A stretch of 64,000 bases of DNA from Desulfonatronum thiodismutans. GTDB lineage: Bacteria > Desulfobacterota > Desulfovibrionia > Desulfovibrionales > Desulfonatronaceae. The position numbers and the translations under genes were made by a program. Of the stretch, positions 18,071-28,505 are shown piece after piece. The notes below the pieces were generated by a model. That model made no database searches and had not been told where the DNA came from. It saw only the letters and a list, made by a program, of their open reading frames with translations. The stretch is from contig NZ_JPIK01000021.1 of NCBI RefSeq assembly GCF_000717475.1, positions 118,195 through 182,194 of the forward strand, written 5' to 3'. Positions within the stretch are counted from its first letter, which is position 1, and every line of letters starts with the position of its first letter.

Positions 18071-19513
18071 ATGAAAACAAAAGTCGTGGTCACGGTAGGG
18101 CCGGCAATCGATTCGGAGGACATGCTGCGCCGGATGATCGAGCAAGGGGTGCGCATCTTTCGGTTGAATTTTTCCCATGGCGACCGGTCCTATTTTGAAA
18201 CCATCATCGCCCGGCTGAAGAAGCTGGAGGCGGAGATGGACGTTGCTCTGAGTCTCTTGCAGGATCTTTCGGGGCCAAAAATCCGGATCGGTGAAATAGC
18301 GGACGCTCCCTGGGACGTGCATAAGGATGATTTACTGTATATGGGCCTGCCGGGTGGGCAAAAAGATCTGGAGGCCACCGGCCAGAGCATCAAAGGATTG
18401 CGCTGGGTGGATCTGGATCAGCCGGATATGCTGGAAGTCCTGGAGAAGGGGGATACGGTGACCCTCAGCGACGGCGGCCTGCAGTTCCAGATCGTGGAGA
18501 AGCTCGACGCCCGGACGGTTCTGCTCAAGGCGCTCAACGCGGGATTGTTATCGTCAAAAAAGGGCGTGGCCTTTCCCGGCAAAGTCAGTCCCCTGCCGGC
18601 ATTTACGCCCAAGGATCGCATGGACCTGGCCTACGGCCTGGAACTGGGCGTGAACGTGGTGGCTCTGTCCTTTGTTCAGGACGCCCAGGACATCCGCTCC
18701 CTGATCAACGAGATGGAGCGTCTGGGGCACCGGGTGCCGGTGATCGCCAAGCTGGAGCGACGCAATGCCGTGGAGAATCTTCAGGAGATTCTGGAACTGG
18801 TGGACGGGATCATGGTCGCTCGGGGCGATCTGGGCCTGGAATGTCCCCTGGCCACTCTGCCGGGCCTGCAAAAAGAGATCATCAGGGCCTGCAACCAAGC
18901 CGGCAAGCCGGTGATCGTGGCCACCCAGATGCTGCTGTCCATGGTGGACAACCCCATGCCGACCCGGGCTGAAATCACGGACGTGGCCAACGCCATTCAC
19001 GATGGGACGGACTGCGTGATGCTCTCCGAGGAAACCGCCATCGGCAATCACCCCCTGGAGGCGGTCCGGACCATGCGGGAAATCGGCCTGGAGGCTGAAC
19101 GTTTCGGCGCGAAGCACCATCGGGGACCGAAGGCGCCCAAGGATCAGTCCGATCCGGCCTGGTTCCTGGCCTATGCCGCCTGCCTACTGGCGGAAAAGGC
19201 CCAGGTCCGCGCCCTGGTGGCCCACAGCATTTCCGGGGCCACGATCCGCCATCTCAGCGCCTGTCGCCCGGAGCAGCCGATCCATGCCCTGTGCCCGGAC
19301 TATCCGGCGCGTCAGTTCCTGAATTTCTCCAAAGGGGTGCTGCCGCACTCCATCAAGGAACAGCTTTCGGACCATCTGGACCGAACCGAGTATTTCGTGG
19401 ACAGCAACCCGGATTTCTTCGCCACCGGCGAGGCCGTGGTCATCACCGCCGGCCAGCCCAAGCCCCGCCAAGAGCGCGTGGCCACGAACCTGGTCAAGAT
19501 TTACGTGAAGTGA
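18071..19513 (+). CDS. pyk: Pyruvate kinase
   Basis: 480 residues. It transfers phosphate from phosphoenolpyruvate to ADP in glycolysis. The N-terminus TKVVVTVGPAIDSEDMLRRM and FRLNFSHGD, the catalytic-lysine region VPVIAKLERRNAVENL, and the metal/PEP site GIMVARGDLGLE followed by the helix with ATQMLLSM are all present, as is the C-terminal allosteric domain. ATG at 18071 has CAGGAGA upstream. Length is typical. The gene abuts the restriction-modification island and is followed by a palindromic repeat. No regulatory signal is obvious. Confidence 0.95.
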   Translation: MKTKVVVTVGPAIDSEDMLRRMIEQGVRIFRLNFSHGDRSYFETIIARLKKLEAEMDVALSLLQDLSGPKIRIGEIADAPWDVHKDDLLYMGLPGGQKDLEATGQSIKGLRWVDLDQPDMLEVLEKGDTVTLSDGGLQFQIVEKLDARTVLLKALNAGLLSSKKGVAFPGKVSPLPAFTPKDRMDLAYGLELGVNVVALSFVQDAQDIRSLINEMERLGHRVPVIAKLERRNAVENLQEILELVDGIMVARGDLGLECPLATLPGLQKEIIRACNQAGKPVIVATQMLLSMVDNPMPTRAEITDVANAIHDGTDCVMLSEETAIGNHPLEAVRTMREIGLEAERFGAKHHRGPKAPKDQSDPAWFLAYAACLLAEKAQVRALVAHSISGATIRHLSACRPEQPIHALCPDYPARQFLNFSKGVLPHSIKEQLSDHLDRTEYFVDSNPDFFATGEAVVITAGQPKPRQERVATNLVKIYVK

Positions 19514-19523
19514 AGGATTTTTG

Positions 19524-19678
19524 GTAACTACTCAGCTCATTCGAGGAAATGCGGTCTGGATACCCGCCTTCGCGGGTATGACTGCTTGGGAGGCGGCATG
19601 GAAAAAACACGTCATTCCCGCGAAGGCGGGAATCCAGAGTCGGAAATGAGCTCAACCCAGGATTTACTAAGTAGTTAC
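19524..19678. repeat. 155-bp nested inverted-repeat element after pyk
   Basis: Outer arms GTAACTACT (19524-19532) and AGTAGTTAC (19670-19678) are perfectly complementary. Inner arms at 19555-19582 and 19611-19638 are 28 bp with two mismatches and contain the common CCCGCCTTCGCGGG hairpin. AGCTCATT/AATGAGCT pairs lie between the two levels. It has the look of a MITE-like or REP-type insertion. The remaining 200 bp to the trehalose gene contain A/T-variable GATCGG-rich sequence and no gene. Confidence 0.7.
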
Positions 19679-19894
19679 GATTTTTGTAACTATACCAGCG
19701 CAGAGTCATTTCGTTGCCGGGGTTGGAGTCGAAATCGGGATCGAAAACGCTGGGATGCGTTCCATTATTTCCCTATTCCGACTCCGATCCCGCCCCCGAT
19801 TGCCGGGGCAAGAGCAGACATAAAATGAGCTGAGTCGATACGGATTTTTTGCGGTTGCCTGATGCGCTTCGCTTGTCCCGCACACATCAACTGA

Positions 19895-22096
19895 TCACAA
19901 TGTAAAATTCTTCAGCAGCACTCCAGCCCCCCGCGGGTTGCGGATGTTGTAGGTGGCGTGGGACAGGTCGTGGCCGACACGAAGGGTCACGGCATGGTCC
20001 GGCAGGGTCTTGAACATTTCCTCGTCGCTTTCCGCGTCGCCCATGGCCAGGATGAAGCCCCACTCCCGCTTGGAGCTGAAGTGCATGGCGGCCACGGCCT
20101 TGCTGATCCCGGCGCTGCGCACCTCGACCACCATGGGGCTTTGCAAAATCTGGATGCCCACGTTGGAGGCCAGCCCGCGCAGGGTTTCGGCAAGTTCCCG
20201 GGCCCGTTGCGCGCCGAGGTTGCGATCCGCCTGGCGATAGTGCCAGGCCATGGAAAAATCCTTGTCCTCGGTGAAGGTCCCCGGCACACGTGAGCTGAAG
20301 CGCTCCAGGATCGGGCGGATCTGGTCCTTCCAGTCGTTGAGCAAAGGGCGGATCATTCGCCACTGGCCATCCGTCTCCCGGACCCAGACCCCGTGTTCGG
20401 CCACCAGGGCCACGGGCAGGTTGCCCAGGCAGCGTTCCAGGTTGTGCTTGTCCCGGCCGCTGAGGATGACCACCTGGGTCTCGGGCAGGGCGGCCAGGGT
20501 CCGGAGAGTGTCCCGGATTTCTTCCGAGGGGCAGGCCATGGACGGGGCGTCATGGAAGGGAACCAGGGTGCCGTCGTAGTCCAGCAGCAGCAGGCGGCTC
20601 GGGGCGGACTTGCATCGGAGGACAACCGCCTGGGCCGCGTCGGCGCTGATGAACGTGGACTCCATCCGCTCCTGCTCGGTCTTGACGTGCAGCAGGGAGT
20701 TCATGAAGTCTTCGGCCCAGTGGTTGACGTCGAAGCGCTCCAGCCGGTTTTTGAGCAGGGTCATGATTTGACGCTGCTCATCCTCCGGCGTTTCCAGGGC
20801 CTTGTGAATGGCTTCGGCGAGGTCCGTCAGGCTGTTGGGATTGACGATCAACGTCTCCCCCAGTTCGATGGCCGCTCCGGCGGTCTCGCTGAGCACCAGC
20901 ACTCCCTGGTCGTCGGTCTTGGCCGCGATATACTCCTTGGCGATCAAATTCATTCCGTCGCGTAGCGGGGTGACCAGGGCCACGTCGCTGATGTCGTAGA
21001 GCATGGTCAGTTCGCGCAGCGGGTAGGTGGTGTACTGGTAGATGATCGGGGACCAGGAAAGCTTGCCGAACCGTCCGTTGATCGCCCCCACCAACTCGTC
21101 GATCTGCTTTTTCATTTCCTGGTACCTGCCTACCCCGGTCCGGGACGGGACCACCACCAGCATCAGGACGACCCGTTCATGCCATTCCGGGTAGAGTTCC
21201 AGGAATTGTTCGTATCCCCGCAGCCGGTTGGCGATGCCCTTGCTGTAGTCCAGGCGGTCGATGGAGAGCATAATCTTGGTTGATCCAAGGGAATCGCGCA
21301 GTTTACGCTTTTCATCCTGGGTGCGCTGGTCCCGGGCGGCCTGGGCGTACTTGTGATAGTCGATGCCCATGGGAAAGGTGTCCACCTTGACCAGGCGGTC
21401 CCCGACCATGATCTTGCCCAGATGGTGCTCCAGGCCCAGGATGGCCGAGACGCTGCGCAGGAAATGCTGGGAATAGTCGTAGGTGTGGAAGCCGATCAGG
21501 TCCGAGCCCAGGAGACCTCGCAGCAGACGGGTGCGCCAGGTGCTGGGCAGGAGGCGGAAGATTTCATAGGACGGAAAGGGAATGTGCAGGAAGAAGCCGC
21601 TGGTCACGTCCGGCCTGCTGGAGCGGATCATCTCCGGCAGGAGCATGATCTGATAGTCGTGCACCCAGACCACGTCGTCCGGTTGCAGCACGGATTCCAC
21701 GGTCCGGCGGAAAATGTCGTTGACCTGGACGTAGCTGTCCCAGGACGCTTCGTCGAATGCGACATAGGACGGGAAATAGTGGAACAGGGGCCAGAGGGTG
21801 GAGTTGCAGAACCCGAGGTAAAAGCTGTCCATCTGGTCCGGGGTCACGTTGACCGGGCAGATTCGGAACTTGCCCATGATTCGGGAAGAGAAGTCGAACC
21901 GGCTCGGGTCGTCCAGATACATCCCCGGCCAGCCGACCCACAGGGGATCGTCGCTGAAGGGCGAATTCTGGTCCAGGGAGTCCAGGTAGGAGTTCAGGCC
22001 CGTGGCCAGTCCGCCCACGGATTCCTTGGCAATGATCCTGCCGTCCTCTTCCACCAGATTGATGGGCAGCCGATTGGATACGATGACGAGACGCAT
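19895..22096 (-). CDS. Bifunctional trehalose-6-phosphate synthase / phosphatase
   Basis: 733 residues. The N-terminal part (1 to about 470) is a GT20 glycosyltransferase starting [11 protein letters not shown], with [13 protein letters not shown] and [21 protein letters not shown] donor-site motifs (here [17 protein letters not shown]). The C-terminal part is a HAD phosphatase with [10 protein letters not shown] (D506 and D508) and [11 protein letters not shown]. It would make trehalose from UDP-glucose and glucose-6-phosphate in one polypeptide, the OtsA and OtsB activities. I chose the ATG at 22096 because AAGGAG lies just upstream; an upstream in-frame ATG at 22153 adds 19 unrelated residues. 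With the BCCT transporter it supports osmoadaptation; galU elsewhere in the window supplies UDP-glucose. Confidence 0.93.
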   Translation of the reverse strand: MRLVIVSNRLPINLVEEDGRIIAKESVGGLATGLNSYLDSLDQNSPFSDDPLWVGWPGMYLDDPSRFDFSSRIMGKFRICPVNVTPDQMDSFYLGFCNSTLWPLFHYFPSYVAFDEASWDSYVQVNDIFRRTVESVLQPDDVVWVHDYQIMLLPEMIRSSRPDVTSGFFLHIPFPSYEIFRLLPSTWRTRLLRGLLGSDLIGFHTYDYSQHFLRSVSAILGLEHHLGKIMVGDRLVKVDTFPMGIDYHKYAQAARDQRTQDEKRKLRDSLGSTKIMLSIDRLDYSKGIANRLRGYEQFLELYPEWHERVVLMLVVVPSRTGVGRYQEMKKQIDELVGAINGRFGKLSWSPIIYQYTTYPLRELTMLYDISDVALVTPLRDGMNLIAKEYIAAKTDDQGVLVLSETAGAAIELGETLIVNPNSLTDLAEAIHKALETPEDEQRQIMTLLKNRLERFDVNHWAEDFMNSLLHVKTEQERMESTFISADAAQAVVLRCKSAPSRLLLLDYDGTLVPFHDAPSMACPSEEIRDTLRTLAALPETQVVILSGRDKHNLERCLGNLPVALVAEHGVWVRETDGQWRMIRPLLNDWKDQIRPILERFSSRVPGTFTEDKDFSMAWHYRQADRNLGAQRARELAETLRGLASNVGIQILQSPMVVEVRSAGISKAVAAMHFSSKREWGFILAMGDAESDEEMFKTLPDHAVTLRVGHDLSHATYNIRNPRGAGVLLKNFTL

Positions 22097-22308
22097 GCTT
22101 GCTCCTTGGATTGCCGCATGGGGTTGGGGACGGAGCCCGGTGGCTCCGTTCAACGGTTCTTCTGTAACGTTGACCCAGGAGAGCCGCGGATGTCAAATTT
22201 TCCGGCATGTCGCGTCCAGGGCAATTTTGTTCTCTGTAGAATCACAATCATTCCATGGTAGTAGATTGCAGGATGTCCAAGGGGATCCCTCAGGGAGGGG
22301 CGACACCC

Positions 22309-22380
22309 ATCGAAATCGAAATCGTGATCGAAATCGGAAAGTTACCAGAAAACGATTTCGATCACGATTTCGATTTCGAT
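22309..22380. repeat. Perfect 28-bp inverted repeat with 16-bp spacer
   Basis: Positions 22309-22336 and 22353-22380 are exact reverse complements, built from an ATCGAAATC-like subrepeat. The surrounding intergenic region (22097-22588), between the divergent trehalose and arginine genes, holds both promoters but no gene. A similar GATCGAAA-rich tract lies at about 19726-19750 on the other side of the trehalose gene. Confidence 0.85.
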
Positions 22381-22588
22381 CCCGATTCAGAGCGCCGGTG
22401 GGTCGAGAACAATAATGCCCTGGTGAGCCGGTTATTAGTTCTTTACACCGGCAATGCCCCAGGCTATGTTCGACATTTTTCTTTCAGCAAGAGTTGCTCC
22501 CGATACTTGTTCGCGGCGCGGACAGGGCTGTGGAGTTTGTTCATCTTGAATCCCCCCGTAGGTGTTTGAGGGGGCGCGTGAGGGCGTT

Positions 22589-23497
22589 ATGGCTCGACAT
22601 TTTTTGCAAATAACCGATTTGAAGCGTTCCGAGTCCTGGAACATGCTGACCAGGGCCAAGGAAATCAAAGCCGCCAACTGGCGCTCGTCCCTGCTCGACG
22701 GCAAGACGCTGATCCTGCTGTTCGAAAAGGCTTCCACCCGGACGCGGATTTCCTTTGAAGTGGCCATTCGAGCCCTGGGCGGCGACGTGCTGTTCATGAC
22801 CAACAAGGAGTCTCAGCTCGGCCGGAACGAACCCTTGCGGGACACGGCAAGGGTTTTCGGGCGCTACGTCCAGGGCGTGGTGGTGAGGACTTTTGCCCAG
22901 GAAGTACTCGAAGAGTTGGCCTCGGTCGGCGGGATTCCGGTGATCAACGCCTTGACTGATCTACATCACCCCTGCCAGGTGATGAGCGACATGCTGACCA
23001 TTTTCGAGCAGACCCCGGACATTCCGAGCCTGAAAATCGCTTGGGTAGGCGACGGGAACAACATGGCCAACTCCTGGCTGCACGCGGCCATGCATTTCCC
23101 CTTTGCCCTTCATCTGGCCGTGCCCCAGGGATACGAGCCGGATCCGGGGGTCTTGCAGCAGGCCCGGGAGAACGGGGCCAACGTGGTGGTGACCAACGAT
23201 CCCAAGGAAGCCGTGAACGAAGCCCACTACGTGAATACCGATGTCTGGGCTTCCATGGGCCAAGAGGACTTGGCGGAGGAGCGGCGGGAGATTTTCGCTC
23301 CCTTCCAGGTCAACTCCCGGCTGTTGGCCCTGGCCCGTCCGGATTGCAAGGTCCTGCACTGCCTCCCGGCCAAACGTGGGGAGGAGATCACCGACGAGGT
23401 CATGGAAGGCGAGGCCTCCCTGGTCTGGGACCAAGCCGAGAATCGGTTGCATATGCAGAAGGCCTTGCTGGAATGGGTTTTTGGGGAACAGAACTAG
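22589..23497 (+). CDS. argF: Ornithine carbamoyltransferase
   Basis: 302 residues. It condenses ornithine and carbamoyl phosphate to citrulline in arginine synthesis. The carbamoyl-phosphate loop STRTR is intact, followed by the HHPCQ motif and the ornithine-binding HCLPAKRGEEIT near the C-terminus. I start at ATG 22589 (MARHFLQITDL), which fits family N-termini; an upstream GTG at 22562 would add nine atypical residues. It opens an argF-argG-argH operon, with 33 bp to argG. Confidence 0.95.
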   Translation: MARHFLQITDLKRSESWNMLTRAKEIKAANWRSSLLDGKTLILLFEKASTRTRISFEVAIRALGGDVLFMTNKESQLGRNEPLRDTARVFGRYVQGVVVRTFAQEVLEELASVGGIPVINALTDLHHPCQVMSDMLTIFEQTPDIPSLKIAWVGDGNNMANSWLHAAMHFPFALHLAVPQGYEPDPGVLQQARENGANVVVTNDPKEAVNEAHYVNTDVWASMGQEDLAEERREIFAPFQVNSRLLALARPDCKVLHCLPAKRGEEITDEVMEGEASLVWDQAENRLHMQKALLEWVFGEQN

Positions 23498-23530
23498 CGG
23501 AAACTACTTGAACAGGACGGGTGCGCGGAA

Positions 23531-24724
23531 ATGAATCAGAAAGTTGAAAAGGTCGTACTGGCCTACTCCGGTGGTCTGGATACGTCGGTGATTCTGAAGT
23601 GGATCAAGGAAACCTATTCCTGCGAGGTGATCGCCTTTACAGCGGACCTGGGCCAGGGAGAAGACCTTTCCGGAGTGGAGCGCCGGGCCCTGGAAACCGG
23701 CGCGAGCAAGGCCTTTGTCGAAGATCTGCGCGAGGAGTTCGCCAGGGACTATATTTTCCCGATGATGCGGGCCAACGCGGTGTACGAGGGCCGCTATCTG
23801 CTGGGAACCTCCATTGCCCGGCCCCTGATCGCCAAGCGGATGGTGGAAATCGCCCGGGCCGAGGGCGCTCAGGCCATTGCTCACGGAGCCACGGGCAAGG
23901 GCAACGATCAGGTCCGCTTTGAATTGACCGCCGCTGCCCTGGATAAAAACCTGAAGACCATCGCTCCCTGGCGGGAGTGGGATCTGCGTTCGCGCACGGA
24001 CTGCGTCGAATACGCCAAAAAGCACGACATTCCCGTGACCGTGACCAAGGACAAGCCGTATTCCTGCGATGGAAATCTGCTGCACCTGTCTTTTGAAGGC
24101 GGCGAGCTGGAAGACCCCTGGGCCGAACCCGGACCGCACACCTACCTGATGTGCGTGCCGCCGGAGCAGGCCCCGGACCGGCCGGAGATCGCGACCATCG
24201 AATTCGAGGTCGGGAATCCCGTGGCCCTCAACGGCCAGACCATGACTCCGGCGACGATCATGGCCGAGCTGAACGTTCTGGGCGGGCGGCACGGAATCGG
24301 TCGTCTGGACATGGTGGAGAGTCGATTCGTGGGCATGAAGTCCCGCGGGGTCTACGAAACCCCGGGAGGGACGATTCTTCAAACCGCCCACCGCGATCTG
24401 GAGGGCCTGACCCTGGACCGGGAAACCATGCGTCTGCGCGATCAGTTGATCCCGCAATACGCGGCCATGGTCTACAACGGATTCTGGTTCGCTCCGGAGC
24501 GGGAGGCCCTGCAGGCCTTCATCGACAAGACCCAGGAACGGGTCCGGGGCACGGTGCGGCTGAAACTGTACAAAGGGGCGGTCTCGGTGCTGGGACGCAA
24601 GTCTGACGTTTCCCTGTACAACCCGGAACTGGCCACCTTCGAGCAAGACATGGTCTACGATCAGGCCGACGCGGCCGGATTTATCCGGCTGAACGCCCTG
24701 CGGCTGCGGGCCTGGAATCAGTAA
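23531..24724 (+). CDS. argG: Argininosuccinate synthase
   Basis: 397 residues, cytoplasmic. It ligates citrulline and aspartate using ATP. The N-terminal P-loop-like motif [11 protein letters not shown] is the PP-loop pyrophosphatase signature of the family, and [13 protein letters not shown] is the second hallmark. Length matches the usual 400 residues. The stop codon overlaps the argH start by one base (TAATG), so the two are translationally coupled. Confidence 0.96.
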   Translation: MNQKVEKVVLAYSGGLDTSVILKWIKETYSCEVIAFTADLGQGEDLSGVERRALETGASKAFVEDLREEFARDYIFPMMRANAVYEGRYLLGTSIARPLIAKRMVEIARAEGAQAIAHGATGKGNDQVRFELTAAALDKNLKTIAPWREWDLRSRTDCVEYAKKHDIPVTVTKDKPYSCDGNLLHLSFEGGELEDPWAEPGPHTYLMCVPPEQAPDRPEIATIEFEVGNPVALNGQTMTPATIMAELNVLGGRHGIGRLDMVESRFVGMKSRGVYETPGGTILQTAHRDLEGLTLDRETMRLRDQLIPQYAAMVYNGFWFAPEREALQAFIDKTQERVRGTVRLKLYKGAVSVLGRKSDVSLYNPELATFEQDMVYDQADAAGFIRLNALRLRAWNQ

Positions 24725-26118
24725 TGTCCGGAAAAGTATCCACCGAAAAGCTCTGGGGCGGACGGTTTGAGGCGGCTACGAACCGGCTCGTGGAACAGTA
24801 CACGGCTTCGGTCGGGGTGGACCGCCGCCTGGCCATGCAGGATATTCGAGGCTCCATGGCCCATGCCCGGATGCTGGGCAGACAGGGTGTTTTGCGAGCC
24901 GAGGACGTGGACGCCATTCTGGAGGGGCTGCGGAGGGTCGAAGCCGAGGTCGCGGATGGAACCTTCGTCTGGAAAGACGAACTGGAAGACGTACACATGA
25001 ACATCGAGGCCCGGTTGACCGAGCTGATCGGTGAAGCCGGCAAGCGGTTGCACACCGGGCGCAGCCGCAACGATCAGGTGGCCCTGGACTTCCGGTTGCA
25101 TGTGGATGAAGCCCTGGGGCAGTGGCAGGCGTACCTGGGCGAACTGATCCATGTACTGGCCAGCCGGGCCGAGGAGCACGTCCGGACCTTGCTGCCCGGC
25201 TGCACCCATTTGCAGCCGGCCCAACCGGTCAGCCTGGCCCAGCATCTCCTGGCCTACGCCTGGATGTGTCGCCGTGATTTCGACCGGGTCGCCGACGCCC
25301 GCAAGCGGGTCCAGGTCAGCCCTTTGGGAGCCGCGGCTCTGGCCGGTACCACCTATCCCATTGACCCGGAAATGGTCGCCCGGGAAGTGGGGTTTCCCGA
25401 AATTTTCGCCAACAGCATGGACGCGGTGGCGGACCGGGACTTTGTCATGGAGCCCGTGTTCTGCGCCTGCGCGATCATGGCGCACCTGTCCCGGCTCTGC
25501 GAGGAGCTGATCCTCTGGGCCAATCCGGCCTTCGGATTCGTGCGGCTGCCCGACGCCTTTGCCACGGGGTCGAGCATCATGCCCCAGAAAAAAAATCCGG
25601 ACGTGGCCGAACTGATGCGCGGCAAGACCGGGCGGGTCTACGGCGACCTGACGGCGTTGCTGACTCTGGTCAAGGGGCTGCCGCTGACGTACAACCGTGA
25701 TTTGCAGGAAGACAAGGAACCGTTTTTCGACGCGGACACGACCGTGTCGTCCTCGTTGCGGCTGATGGCCGCGATGATGGCCGAAATGGAGTTCGTCCCC
25801 GAACGGATGCTGGCCCTGCTGCGCAAAGGCTTTCTCAACGCCACGGAGCTGGCCGACTACTTGGTGGCCAAGGGCTTGCCCTTTCGCGACGCCCATCATG
25901 TCGTCGGGCGGGCCGTGGCCTTTGCCGAGGAACAGAGGCAGGGTCTGGAGGATCTGCCGCTGGAAACGTTGCGGTCATTCTCTCCGTTGATTGAGGAAGA
26001 CGTTTTCACGGTGCTGGATTATCACCAGGCCGTAGCCCGGCGATGCGCGCCCGGGGGTACGGGGGAAGGGCCGGTACGCCGACAAATCGCCGATCTTCGG
26101 GCTTGGCTCTCGGGGTGA
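24724..26118 (+). CDS. argH: Argininosuccinate lyase
   Basis: 464 residues of the fumarase/aspartase superfamily. It cleaves argininosuccinate to arginine and fumarate, completing the pathway begun by argF and argG. Signatures seen are LWGGRFE at the start, [17 protein letters not shown], the catalytic loop [16 protein letters not shown], and [12 protein letters not shown]. The frame is intact and of normal length. The gene is followed within 45 bp by the convergent selenocysteine tRNA. Confidence 0.96.
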   Translation: MSGKVSTEKLWGGRFEAATNRLVEQYTASVGVDRRLAMQDIRGSMAHARMLGRQGVLRAEDVDAILEGLRRVEAEVADGTFVWKDELEDVHMNIEARLTELIGEAGKRLHTGRSRNDQVALDFRLHVDEALGQWQAYLGELIHVLASRAEEHVRTLLPGCTHLQPAQPVSLAQHLLAYAWMCRRDFDRVADARKRVQVSPLGAAALAGTTYPIDPEMVAREVGFPEIFANSMDAVADRDFVMEPVFCACAIMAHLSRLCEELILWANPAFGFVRLPDAFATGSSIMPQKKNPDVAELMRGKTGRVYGDLTALLTLVKGLPLTYNRDLQEDKEPFFDADTTVSSSLRLMAAMMAEMEFVPERMLALLRKGFLNATELADYLVAKGLPFRDAHHVVGRAVAFAEEQRQGLEDLPLETLRSFSPLIEEDVFTVLDYHQAVARRCAPGGTGEGPVRRQIADLRAWLSG

Positions 26119-26161
26119 TGGTGGGGGAGTCGGAGTGGAATGAGCCGTTGTCGAGAGGAAA

Positions 26162-26255
26162 TGGCGGAAGCGTATAGGAGTCGAACCTACCGACGACCTC
26201 TCGACCGTCCACTGGATTTGAAGTCCAGGCGCCACACCGGTGACGAAACGCTTCC
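26162..26255 (-). tRNA. selC: Selenocysteine tRNA (anticodon TCA)
   Basis: Read on the minus strand, GGAAGCGT at the 5' end pairs with ACGCTTCC before the encoded GCCA, giving the 8-bp acceptor stem that marks tRNA-Sec. The anticodon arm is CTGGA-CTTCAAA-TCCAG with TCA at 26219-26221. The long variable arm and the TTCGA T-loop (GGTTCGACTCC) are present. Total length is 94 nt including CCA, close to the E. coli selC. It decodes UGA as selenocysteine, so the organism should make selenoproteins. Selenoprotein genes therefore may contain in-frame TGA; none is evident in this window. selC is also a known integration site for mobile elements, but no integrase is nearby. Confidence 0.96.
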
Positions 26256-26436
26256 TCAATTCGTGCTTCATGCTTGCCCGGTACCAGCTTGGGCTAGCTT
26301 CTTGGCGAACGAACAGCGGTGACTTGTATCCATTTCGTCCTTGATCCGCAAGCGTGGGATGAGAATAGCGCATGGCAATACCGATTACGATTTCGATTAT
26401 GTTGAAGTGACAAACTGATACCGGAGGAGTCTTCCA

Positions 26437-28485
26437 TTGAATAATTTTTCCAAGAACCTGTTGCTCTGGGCCACCATTTCCGTGGTCATGGTGGTTCTGT
26501 TCAACATGTTCAGCCAACCGCCCGCGCCGGAGCAAAGGCTGAGTTACAGCGAGTTATTGACCCGTGTGCGCGCCGGTGAAATCACCGAGGTCAAGGTTCA
26601 GGGGCAGCGAATCCAGGGCGTCCTGCTCAACGAACAGCGTTTTGTCTCGTTCAATCCCAACGATCCGAACCTGGTGCAGACGCTTCTTGACAACAACGTG
26701 CGCGTGGTTGCCGAGCCGGAGGACCAATCGCCATGGTACTTTACGGTGCTTATTTCCTGGTTTCCAATGCTCCTCTTGATCGGCGTGTGGATTTTTTTCA
26801 TGCGCCAGATGCAATCCGGAGGCGGGAGAGCCATGTCCTTTGGCCGGTCCCGGGCCAAGATGCTCAGCGAGGAATCCACCAAGGTCACCTTTGAGGATGT
26901 GGCCGGAGTGGACGAGGCCAAGGAAGAGCTGATGGAGGTTGTGGATTTTCTCCGCGAGCCCAAGAAATTCACTCGCCTGGGCGGGCGAATTCCCAAAGGC
27001 GTCCTGCTGGTCGGTTCACCGGGTACCGGAAAGACCCTTCTGGCCAGGGCCGTGGCCGGAGAGGCCGGAGTGCCGTTTTTCTCCATTTCCGGCTCGGACT
27101 TTGTGGAAATGTTCGTGGGCGTGGGCGCGGCCAGGGTCCGGGACCTTTTCACCCAGGGCAAGAAGAACGCGCCCTGTTTGATCTTCATCGATGAGATTGA
27201 CGCCGTGGGGCGGCAGCGCGGGGCCGGTCTGGGCGGCGGGCACGATGAACGGGAGCAGACCCTGAACCAGATGCTTGTGGAAATGGACGGCTTTGAATCC
27301 AACGAGGGCGTGATCCTGATAGCGGCCACCAACCGGCCCGACGTGCTGGACCCGGCCCTGCTGCGCCCAGGTCGTTTTGACCGTCAGGTGGTGGTGCCCG
27401 CACCTGATTTTCGTGGCCGGGTGCGTATTCTGCAGGTCCACGCCAAGCGCACGCCCCTGGCCAAGGGGGTAGATCTGGAATCCCTGGCCAAGGGCACTCC
27501 GGGCATGTCCGGAGCTGATCTGGAAAACCTGGTCAACGAGGCGGCCCTGCATGCGGCCCGGCAAGGCAAGGAACAGCTGGACATGCGGGACTTCGAGGAA
27601 GCCAAGGACAAGCTGCTCATGGGCAAGGAGCGGCGGAGCATGATTCTCAGCGACGAGGAGAAGAAGACCACGGCCTACCACGAGGCCGGCCACGCCCTGG
27701 TGGCCCGTCTGCTTCCCGGCACGGACCCGATCCACAAGGTGTCCATCATTCCCCGGGGCATGGCCCTGGGTGTGACCATGCAGCTTCCGGACGATGAGCG
27801 TCACAATTACAGCCGATCCTATCTGGAAAAGACTTTGGCCGTGCTGCTCGCCGGGAGAGTGGCGGAGGAGATCATCTTCGATCAACTGACCACCGGGGCG
27901 GGCAACGACATCGAACGGGCCACGAAGATGGCCAGGAAGATGGTTTGTCAGTGGGGCATGAGCGATACCCTGGGGCCGCTTTCCCTGGGGGAAAACAACG
28001 ATCATGTCTTTTTGGGCCGGGAGATCGGGCACCAGAAGGATTACAGCGAACAGACCGCCCAGATGATCGATGCGGAGATCAAGGGCTTCGTGACGAGGGC
28101 ACATGGCAAGGCCAAGCAGCTTCTGGAAAAGCACATCGACGATCTGCATGCCATGGCCAACGCGCTTCTGGAGCGAGAAACCATAACCGGCGAGGACATC
28201 ACGCTGTTGATGAAGGGCGAGCCTCTGCCGCCCATAAGCCCCGTGGGCGCGAAGCCAGCCCGGAAGGACGCTGGAGCAGCACCTGAAGCGGCATCCGGGG
28301 TTGGACCCGGCGACGACATGGGCGGGGGCGAAAAAGAGGCGGAAGGAGAGAGAGCCGGCTCCGCGCAGCCCGCCAATCCTTCCGTGCCTTCCGACACCAC
28401 TGACGGACGTTCTGAAGACAGGGACGACGCAGACGACGCGGACGAGTTTGCCCTGGAAGAACCAGAGAAAACCAACCGGTCTTGA
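26437..28485 (+). CDS. ftsH: ATP-dependent zinc metalloprotease FtsH
   Basis: 682 residues. Two N-terminal membrane helices (about 7-24 and 105-125) flank a periplasmic domain. They are followed by the AAA+ module with Walker A GSPGTGKT at 193-200, and the zinc site HEAGH at 415-419. It degrades misfolded and regulatory membrane or cytoplasmic proteins. The start is TTG at 26437, supported by CCGGAGGAG 9 bp upstream and by the normal N-terminus [12 protein letters not shown]. An acidic, low-complexity C-terminal tail of about 70 residues is longer than in E. coli. It heads a cluster with folP, cdaA, a YbbR protein and glmM. Confidence 0.96.
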   Translation: MNNFSKNLLLWATISVVMVVLFNMFSQPPAPEQRLSYSELLTRVRAGEITEVKVQGQRIQGVLLNEQRFVSFNPNDPNLVQTLLDNNVRVVAEPEDQSPWYFTVLISWFPMLLLIGVWIFFMRQMQSGGGRAMSFGRSRAKMLSEESTKVTFEDVAGVDEAKEELMEVVDFLREPKKFTRLGGRIPKGVLLVGSPGTGKTLLARAVAGEAGVPFFSISGSDFVEMFVGVGAARVRDLFTQGKKNAPCLIFIDEIDAVGRQRGAGLGGGHDEREQTLNQMLVEMDGFESNEGVILIAATNRPDVLDPALLRPGRFDRQVVVPAPDFRGRVRILQVHAKRTPLAKGVDLESLAKGTPGMSGADLENLVNEAALHAARQGKEQLDMRDFEEAKDKLLMGKERRSMILSDEEKKTTAYHEAGHALVARLLPGTDPIHKVSIIPRGMALGVTMQLPDDERHNYSRSYLEKTLAVLLAGRVAEEIIFDQLTTGAGNDIERATKMARKMVCQWGMSDTLGPLSLGENNDHVFLGREIGHQKDYSEQTAQMIDAEIKGFVTRAHGKAKQLLEKHIDDLHAMANALLERETITGEDITLLMKGEPLPPISPVGAKPARKDAGAAPEAASGVGPGDDMGGGEKEAEGERAGSAQPANPSVPSDTTDGRSEDRDDADDADEFALEEPEKTNRS

Positions 28486-28505
28486 TCCGGTCTTGACGTT
28501 TTCGG

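Noticed and set aside
22309..22380. Rho-independent terminator of the trehalose gene
   Set aside because: The gene runs leftward away from this site, so the repeat is upstream of it; no T-tract follows on either strand.
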